48,705 bases of DNA from Sphingobacteriaceae bacterium (lineage in GTDB: Bacteria > Bacillota > Sulfobacillia > Thermaerobacterales > RSA17): the NCBI GenBank assembly GCA_035303785.1, contig DATGRI010000036.1, positions 1-48,705 of the forward strand. The letters are read 5' to 3'. The position numbers were made by a program, and so were the translations under genes. Shown here in pieces: positions 41,869-48,705 of this stretch; within the stretch, counting starts at the first letter, position 1, and each line of letters opens with the position of its first letter. Under the pieces are notes generated by a model. The model was not told the DNA's origin. It ran no database searches and saw only the letters and a list, made by a program, of their open reading frames with translations.

Positions 41869-44085
41869 GTGTCCAGGTCTCTGGTCATCGTCGAAAGTCC
41901 CGCCAAAGCCAAGACAATCGAAAAAATCCTGGGCCGCCGGTACAAAGTGGCCGCCTCCATGGGCCACGTCCGGGACCTGCCCAAGTCCCAGTTCGGCGTG
42001 GACCCCGAGCGGGGCTTCGAACCCCGGTACATCACCATCCGGGGCAAGGGTCCCATCCTCAACCAATTGCGGGCCGAAGCCCAAAAGGTCGACAAGGTGC
42101 TGCTGGCCACCGACCCTGACCGGGAAGGGGAGGCCATTTCCTGGCACCTGGCCCAGGCCTTAGGCTTGGACCCCGACGATGACGTGCGGGTGGTCTTTCA
42201 GGAAATCACCAAAGACGCCGTGAAGGAGGCCATCAAGAAGCCCCGGGGCATCAACCACAACCTGGTCAATGCCCAGCAGGCCCGGCGCATTTTGGACCGG
42301 GTGGTGGGTTACCGTCTGAGCCCCCTGCTTTGGCGCAAGATCCGCCCGGGCCTCAGCGCCGGCCGGGTGCAGTCGGTGGCCGTCCGCCTCATCGTGGACC
42401 GGGAAATCGAAATTGAAAATTTTGAGCCCCAGGAATACTGGAGCCTGACCGCCCACTTCGCCACCGGCGGCGGCGATCTGTTCAGCGCCCGCTACCACGG
42501 CGACCAGCAGGGCAAGCGGGAAATAAACAATAAGGAAGAAATGGACGCCCTCTTGGAATCCTTGGAGGGGGCCCGGTTCCAGGTGGCTTCCGTCACCCGC
42601 AAGGAACGGAAGCGCAACCCGGCGCCGCCCTTCACCACCAGCACCTTGCAGCAGGAGGCGTCCCGCAAGCTGGGCTTCAGCGTCCGCCGCACCATGCGGG
42701 TGGCCCAGCAGCTGTACGAGGGCTTGGACATTCCCGGCGTGGGCTCCGTCGGTCTCATCACCTACATGCGCACCGACTCCACCCGCGTCTCCCAGCAGGC
42801 CGCCGCCGAAGCCGCCGCCTTCATCAAGGAGCGGTACGGCTCCCAGTACGTGGGCGGCAGGAGGCGGTCCCGGCAGAACAACCGGGTGCAGGACGCCCAC
42901 GAAGCCATCCGGCCCACCTCGGTCACCCGGCTGCCCGACGACATCAAGGGCGCCCTGACCAGGGATCAATACCGACTCTACCGCCTCATCTGGGAGCGGT
43001 TCACCGCCAGCCAGATGGCGCCGGCGGTGCTGGACACCGTCACAGTGGACATCGCCGCCCTAGGGCCCGAAGCCCGGTCCGACATGAATGCCATTGTTGA
43101 GGCAGGCGTCCGGGCCATTTTCCGGGCCACCGGGTCGGTCATCAAGTTCCCCGGCTTCATGCAGGTATATATTGAAGGAACCGATGACGCCGAAAACAAT
43201 CAGGAGACGGGCGACAAGCCCCTGCCCCCCCTGCGGGAGGGGGAGGAGCTTCTCCTCCAGGATATGGAGCCCCAGCAGCACTTCACCCAGCCGCCGCCCA
43301 GGTACACCGAGGCCAGCTTGGTCAAAGCCCTGGAGGAGCACGGCATCGGCCGCCCCAGCACCTACGCCCCCACCATCGAAACCATCCAGGATCGGGGCTA
43401 CGTGGTGCAGGAGCAGAAGCGGTTCAAGCCCACGGAACTGGGCCGGCTGGTGACGAAGATGCTTAAGGAGCATTTCCCCAGCATCATCGACATCGAATTC
43501 ACGGCCCAGATGGAAAGCGAACTGGATGCCATCGGCGAGGCGGGGCGGGATTGGCGCGAGGTGCTGCAGGGCTTTTACGAGCCTTTCACCGAAGCCCTGG
43601 CCAAAGCCGACAAAGCCATCCAGCAGGTGGACCTGGAGCCGGAGGAGACCGACGAGGTCTGCAGCCGGTGCGGCCGTAACATGGTTATCAAGTACGGCCG
43701 GTACGGGCCCTTCCTGGCCTGCCCCGGCTATCCCGAGTGCAAGAACACCCAACCCCTGCTGGAGAAGATCGGGGTCAACTGCCCCAAGTGCGGCAGAGAT
43801 CTGGTGGTGCGGCGCACCAAGCGGGGACGGGTCTTCTACGGCTGCAGCGGGTATCCCGACTGCGACTTCCTCAGTTGGGACAAACCGGCCGGGCGCAACT
43901 GCCCCCGTTGCGGCACCTACATGGTGGAAAAGTCCTCCCGGCGCAGGGGCAAGCACCTGGCCTGCGCCAACGAAGAGTGCGGCTACACCGAGAACATCGG
44001 CGAAACCAGCGACACCGGCGAAACCGGGGAAACCGCCGACACCCCGGCAGCAACGGAAGAGGTGGTGACCCGGAACCGGTCCTAG
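41869..44085 (+). CDS. topA: DNA topoisomerase I
   Basis: A 738-residue type IA topoisomerase that relaxes negative supercoils. The Toprim domain has [17 protein letters not shown] and [14 protein letters not shown], and the catalytic tyrosine is Tyr299 in [12 protein letters not shown]. Three C-terminal zinc ribbons (from about residue 600) have CSRCG, CPKCG and CPRCG pairs with their partner cysteines. The final tail is Thr/Glu-rich with GET-type repeats. The start is GTG, ten bases after dprA. Length and motifs are normal. Confidence 0.97.
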   Translation: MSRSLVIVESPAKAKTIEKILGRRYKVAASMGHVRDLPKSQFGVDPERGFEPRYITIRGKGPILNQLRAEAQKVDKVLLATDPDREGEAISWHLAQALGLDPDDDVRVVFQEITKDAVKEAIKKPRGINHNLVNAQQARRILDRVVGYRLSPLLWRKIRPGLSAGRVQSVAVRLIVDREIEIENFEPQEYWSLTAHFATGGGDLFSARYHGDQQGKREINNKEEMDALLESLEGARFQVASVTRKERKRNPAPPFTTSTLQQEASRKLGFSVRRTMRVAQQLYEGLDIPGVGSVGLITYMRTDSTRVSQQAAAEAAAFIKERYGSQYVGGRRRSRQNNRVQDAHEAIRPTSVTRLPDDIKGALTRDQYRLYRLIWERFTASQMAPAVLDTVTVDIAALGPEARSDMNAIVEAGVRAIFRATGSVIKFPGFMQVYIEGTDDAENNQETGDKPLPPLREGEELLLQDMEPQQHFTQPPPRYTEASLVKALEEHGIGRPSTYAPTIETIQDRGYVVQEQKRFKPTELGRLVTKMLKEHFPSIIDIEFTAQMESELDAIGEAGRDWREVLQGFYEPFTEALAKADKAIQQVDLEPEETDEVCSRCGRNMVIKYGRYGPFLACPGYPECKNTQPLLEKIGVNCPKCGRDLVVRRTKRGRVFYGCSGYPDCDFLSWDKPAGRNCPRCGTYMVEKSSRRRGKHLACANEECGYTENIGETSDTGETGETADTPAATEEVVTRNRS

Positions 44086-44111
44086 ACAGCCGGCAAGGGA
44101 GGGAGCCAGGG

Positions 44112-45491
44112 ATGACTTCAGGCAAGGGGGTTCTTACCGTCATCGGCGGCGGCCTGGCCGGATCGGAAGCCGCCTGGCAGGCGGCCCGGCTGGGCGTTAC
44201 CGTCAGGCTGTATGAAATGCGTCCCCACCGGCAGACCCCCGCCCACCACACCCAGCAGCTGGCGGAACTGGTTTGCACCAACTCCCTGCGGGGCACGGGG
44301 CTGGCCAGCGCCCCCGGCCTGCTGAAAATGGAGATGGAGATGCTGGGCTCCATCACCATGGCCGCTGCCGCCGCCAACCGGGTGCCGGCGGGGTCGGCCC
44401 TGGCCGTGGACCGGGAAGGTTTCGCCCAATTCGTCACCGACGCCTTGGCCCGCCACCCCCTCATCACCATAGTGCGGGAGGAAGTGACGGCCATCCCCGA
44501 GCCGGGGGACGGGCCCGTCATCATCGCCACGGGGCCTCTGACCAGCGACCCTCTGGCCGACGCCATCGCCCGGTTCACCGGCCGGGACCATCTGGCCTTC
44601 TACGATGCGGCGGCGCCCATCGTCACCTACGAAAGCCTGAACCATTCGGTCATTTTCCGGGCCTCCCGCTACGACAAAGGGGAAGCCGCCTATTTGAACT
44701 GCCCCATGAACGAAGAGGAGTACAACCGCTTCTGGGAAGCCCTGGTCCAGGCGGAGCGGGTGGAACGGCACCCCTTCGAGGAGGACCTGGTCTTCGAAGG
44801 CTGCCTGCCCGTGGAGGAAATGGCCCGCCGGGGCCGGGACACCCTGCGCTACGGCCCTCTGAAGCCTGTGGGCCTGCGGGATCCCCGCACGGGCCGCATG
44901 CCCTACGCCGTGGTCCAGCTGCGGCAAGATAACGCCGCCGGCAGCCTATATAATATGGTAGGTTTTCAAACCAGCCTGAAATGGGGTGAGCAGCAGCGGG
45001 TGTTCCGCCTCATTCCCGGCCTGGAGGAAGCGGAGTTCGTCCGCCTGGGGGTCATGCACCGCAACACCTTCATCTGCTCCCCGGCGGTGCTCCAGCCCAC
45101 CCTCCAGACCCGGCAGCGGCCCGACCTGCTGTTCGCCGGCCAGATCACCGGGGTGGAGGGCTACATCGAATCGGCCTCGGGGGGAATTGTGGCAGGCATC
45201 AACGGCGCCCGGCTCCTCCGGGGCGAGCCGCCCCTCACCTTCCCCCGGGACACGGCTATGGGCGCCCTTTGCCATTACATCACCGCCGCCGACCCGGACC
45301 ACTTCCAGCCCATGAACATCACCTTCGGCCTGCTGCCGCCTCCCGGCGACCAGGTGCGGGGCAAGCGCCGCCGCAAGGAGGCCCAGGCCCGCCGGGCCCT
45401 GGCTTCCCTGCGGGACTTCATGGGCCGGCACGGGCTGCCCGGGGCCCAGGCCGAGGGAGCCCAAGTCGAGGTGCCTGTGGATGTCCCGTGA
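44112..45491 (+). CDS. trmFO: tRNA U54 methyltransferase TrmFO
   Basis: A 459-residue folate/FAD-dependent enzyme that makes m5U54 in tRNA. The FAD site is [19 protein letters not shown], followed by [15 protein letters not shown] with the catalytic Cys region, [15 protein letters not shown] and [16 protein letters not shown] 44112 has GGGAGGGAG upstream; the frame is open inside topA but has no signal there. Its 3' end overlaps xerC by 11 bases. The topA-trmFO-xerC order matches Bacillus. Confidence 0.96.
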   Translation: MTSGKGVLTVIGGGLAGSEAAWQAARLGVTVRLYEMRPHRQTPAHHTQQLAELVCTNSLRGTGLASAPGLLKMEMEMLGSITMAAAAANRVPAGSALAVDREGFAQFVTDALARHPLITIVREEVTAIPEPGDGPVIIATGPLTSDPLADAIARFTGRDHLAFYDAAAPIVTYESLNHSVIFRASRYDKGEAAYLNCPMNEEEYNRFWEALVQAERVERHPFEEDLVFEGCLPVEEMARRGRDTLRYGPLKPVGLRDPRTGRMPYAVVQLRQDNAAGSLYNMVGFQTSLKWGEQQRVFRLIPGLEEAEFVRLGVMHRNTFICSPAVLQPTLQTRQRPDLLFAGQITGVEGYIESASGGIVAGINGARLLRGEPPLTFPRDTAMGALCHYITAADPDHFQPMNITFGLLPPPGDQVRGKRRRKEAQARRALASLRDFMGRHGLPGAQAEGAQVEVPVDVP

Positions 45492-46437
45492 GAAGGCCCC
45501 GGGCCTGTACAGCCAGTTCATGGACTACATGGCGGTGGAGCGGGGGGCTTCCCCCTTGACCTTGGATGCCTACGGCGCCGACCTCCAGGACTTCTTCGCC
45601 TGCCTGGACCTGCCGCCGGAGCCGCCGGCCGCCGCCCTCCGGGAAATCACCCATCACCATATCCGCCGCTATTTGGCTCAACTCCACTCCCGGGGATACC
45701 AACGGCGCACCACCGCCCGGAAATTGTCGGCCCTCCGGTCCTTTTTCCGCTTCCTGGTCAAGCGGGGCCACCTGCAGTACAACCCCATGGTCCACGTGAG
45801 CACGCCCAAGCAGCCCAGCAAATTGCCCGGCGCCTTGGAGCCGGCGGCGGTGGAACTCCTCCTGGCCCAGCCCGATGCCACCGATCCCATCGGCCTGCGG
45901 GACCGGGCCATCCTGGAGACTTTCTACAGCAGCGGCCTGCGGCTGTCGGAATTGGTGGGGCTGGACGTGGGCCACATCATGGCTCCCCAGTCGGGGGAGG
46001 ACACGGGCCTGCTGCGGGTGCTGGGCAAGGGCAGCAAGGAGCGCATCGTGCCCATCGGCCGCAAGGCCCTGCGGGCTTTGACGGAATACCAGCGGGCGGC
46101 CCGCCCCCATCTTCTGCGCCTGGGTAAGAACCTGCCGGCCCGGGTGACCGCCGATGCCCAGCAGGCCCTCTTTCTCAGCCGCCGCGGGCGGCGCATGACC
46201 CAGCGGGCGGTGGCCTACCGCATCGCCCAATACGCCGCCGCCGCCCATGTGGGCCCCGGCACCTCGCCCCACACCCTGCGCCACACCTTCGCCACCCACC
46301 TGCTGCAGGGCGGGGCCAACCTGCGGGCGGTCCAGGAAATGCTGGGCCATGCTTCTTTATCATCCACGCAGGTTTATACTCATATATCGATGGAACATCT
46401 CCAGGCAGTCTACAAATCCGCTCATCCCCGTTCTTAG
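45481..46437 (+). CDS. xerC: Tyrosine recombinase XerC (CodV-like)
   Basis: A 318-residue recombinase that resolves chromosome dimers. An N-terminal SAM-like core-binding domain (about 8-105) precedes the catalytic domain, with Arg154 (SGLRLSEL), Lys183 (LGKGSKER), His264 and Arg267 ([12 protein letters not shown]), His290 ([16 protein letters not shown]) and nucleophile Tyr299. A position between trmFO and hslV is as in B. subtilis codV. The length is close to normal. No dif site was identified in the window. Confidence 0.95.
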   Translation: MSREKAPGLYSQFMDYMAVERGASPLTLDAYGADLQDFFACLDLPPEPPAAALREITHHHIRRYLAQLHSRGYQRRTTARKLSALRSFFRFLVKRGHLQYNPMVHVSTPKQPSKLPGALEPAAVELLLAQPDATDPIGLRDRAILETFYSSGLRLSELVGLDVGHIMAPQSGEDTGLLRVLGKGSKERIVPIGRKALRALTEYQRAARPHLLRLGKNLPARVTADAQQALFLSRRGRRMTQRAVAYRIAQYAAAAHVGPGTSPHTLRHTFATHLLQGGANLRAVQEMLGHASLSSTQVYTHISMEHLQAVYKSAHPRS

Positions 46438-46446
46438 GAGGACATC

Positions 46447-47001
46447 ATGGCCTTACCAGCCTCGGGATCCTTGCACGGCACCACCATCGTGGGCGTCCAC
46501 CGGGACGGCCGGGTGGCCCTGGCCGGCGACGGGCAGGTGACTTTGGGCGACCGGACTGTCATGAAACATAAAGCCCGCAAGGTCCGGCGTATTTATCAGG
46601 GGCAAGTGCTGGCCGGCTTCGCCGGCGGGGGCGCCGACGGCCTCACCCTGCTGGAACGCTTTGAAGCCCGCCTGGAGCAGCACGCCGGGCAGCTATCCCG
46701 GGCCGCCGTGGAACTGGCCAGGGAGTGGCGCTCCGACCGGGTGCTGCGGCGGCTGGAAGCCTTGCTGCTGGTGGCCGACCGCCACCAGCTGCTGGTCATC
46801 ACCGGCAACGGCGAGGTGCTGGAGCCCGACGACGGCATCGCCGCCATCGGCTCCGGCGGGGCCTTCGCCATGGCCGCCGCCCGGGCCCTGGTGCGCCACA
46901 CCGACTTGGACGCCGTGGCGGTGGCCAGGGAGGCTTTGCGCATTGCCGCCGAACTGTGTGTATATACGAATCAGGAAATCGTCCTGGAGGAATTGGCTTG
47001 A
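46447..47001 (+). CDS. hslV: ATP-dependent protease subunit HslV (ClpQ)
   Basis: A 184-residue proteasome-like peptidase subunit that forms a ring complex with HslU. The motif [20 protein letters not shown] places the catalytic Thr after an 11-residue N-terminal extension, as in Bacillus ClpQ; this extension would need removal for a free N-terminal Thr. Later segments [38 protein letters not shown] and [14 protein letters not shown] are typical. The ATG follows AGGAGG. The catalytic residue (Thr12 or Thr13) is inferred. Confidence 0.95.
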   Translation: MALPASGSLHGTTIVGVHRDGRVALAGDGQVTLGDRTVMKHKARKVRRIYQGQVLAGFAGGGADGLTLLERFEARLEQHAGQLSRAAVELAREWRSDRVLRRLEALLLVADRHQLLVITGNGEVLEPDDGIAAIGSGGAFAMAAARALVRHTDLDAVAVAREALRIAAELCVYTNQEIVLEELA

Positions 47002-47034
47002 TCTCGCCCCATGGGCGCAAAGGGAGCGTACGCC

Positions 47035-48447
<1,413 letters not shown>

Positions 48448-48627
48448 TCCCGTCCGGCCCGCCCGCCCCATAGGTCCAAGGTCCGGGGACCCCACGGGGG
48501 GTAAACAACAAATTTTTTAATTCGAATAGGAAATTAGAAGGATTTTTTCGACACCGGTCGAATACTGAAGGCACATTGAACCCTGGTCGGTATTTCCAGG
48601 GTTGCCATAACAACAACAAAAGCCCTT
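48448..48627 (+). other. hslU downstream region with two hairpins
   Basis: ACCCC-ACGG-GGGGT (near 48487-48500) could form a weak hairpin, with a run of six T about eleven bases later, a poor terminator for hslU. TTCGAC-ACCG-GTCGAA (48547-48562) is a perfect 6-bp hairpin. AACCCTGG (48579-48586) pairs with CCAGGGTT (48596-48603), a perfect 8-bp stem. The region is AT-rich (48505-48550) and probably contains the promoter of the riboswitch-controlled transcript. Confidence 0.5.
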
Positions 48628-48705
48628 TCCGATAAAGGCAAACCCGTCGAAAGGCGGGGGCGCAAAGCCACGGGTCTAAAGTCTTTCAAGACCATGACAG
48701 CCGGG
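48628..48705 (+). ncRNA. Cyclic di-GMP-I (GEMM-I) riboswitch, truncated by window end
   Basis: The aptamer consensus is visible in order: AAAGGCAAACC, a stem CCCGTC-GAAA-GGCGGG closed by a GAAA tetraloop, the invariant GCGCAAAGCCACGGGTCTAA, a small variable hairpin (GTCTTTCAAGAC) and CATGACAGCCGGG. Only the last P1 strand, expected as TTGCC, lies outside the window. The purine aligned with Vc2 G20 is G, which fits c-di-GMP rather than cGAMP specificity; this alignment is from memory. It lies on the plus strand downstream of hslU. The regulated gene is off the edge. Confidence 0.9.

Noticed and set aside
47011-47034. hslU start at ATG 47011
   Set aside because: No SD precedes it, whereas ATG 47035 has AAAGGGAG nine bases upstream and matches the family start.
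48600-48640. Sigma-D promoter (CCGATAA at 48629-48635) upstream of a flagellar gene
   Set aside because: The matching -35 position reads TAAC/AACA rather than TAAA, and transcription from it would start inside the riboswitch and destroy the aptamer.

Overview
This window is a continuous piece of chromosome from a high-GC member of the Bacillota (Firmicutes). The evidence is FapR with a near-consensus FapR operator, a fab-rnc-smc-ftsY-ffh-rpsP-khpA-rimM-trmD-rplS-lepB-rnhB gene order followed later by dprA-topA-trmFO-xerC-hslV-hslU (the Bacillus/Clostridium backbone), a YtxJ-type protein, SLH (surface-layer anchoring) domains and a spore-type GH18 hydrolase. Base composition is strongly GC-rich with G/C-ending codons. 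TTG and GTG starts are very common, each backed by a Shine-Dalgarno (SD) sequence. The exact genus cannot be read from the sequence; a Symbiobacterium/Thermaerobacter/Limnochordia-like lineage would fit.

Layout. (1) 248-7621: a compact chemotaxis operon, MCP-cheW-cheA-cheY-cheB-cheR-cheX. (2) 7635-8894, minus: a CapA-type lipoprotein. (3) 9007-10917: a membrane-anchored PDZ-Lon protease, YceD and rpmF. (4) 11025-16085: a FapR-controlled fatty-acid synthesis operon fapR-fabH-fabD-fabG-acpP-fabF, with no plsX. (5) 16085-26898: RNA, chromosome and secretion housekeeping genes from rnc to rnhB, with internal promoters before ffh and rplS. (6) 26874-29371: comM/yifB (minus), ytxJ-like, yraN (minus). 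(7) 29442-34651: pyrimidine genes pyrB, pyrC, pyrF, pyrE plus an unrecognised gene that looks like an alkaline-phosphatase-superfamily protein without its metal ligands; a small antisense ORF lies between pyrB and pyrC. (8) 34652-35985: an accessory patch with two AT-richer 276-bp direct repeats and a DUF1540 gene. (9) 35986-40684: an oligopeptide-type binding lipoprotein, an HtrA-like protease without a signal peptide (minus), and an SLH-GH18 exoprotein. (10) 40720-48447: dprA, topA, trmFO, xerC, hslV, hslU.

The window ends inside a clear cyclic-di-GMP class I (GEMM-I) riboswitch aptamer at 48628-48705. In Bacillus the genes after hslVU are codY and then the flagellar fla/che operon. The riboswitch therefore probably controls a motility operon just past the edge, which would tie c-di-GMP to motility in a locus bounded by chemotaxis genes at the other end.

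Most of the window is ordinary conserved backbone. The parts most worth a second look are the edge riboswitch and the hairpin before it, the paired noncoding repeats, the metal-ligand-less phosphatase-like protein in the pyr operon, the missing canonical start of rimM, and the FapR operator placement. I found no CRISPR array, rRNA, tRNA, intact insertion sequence or prophage.
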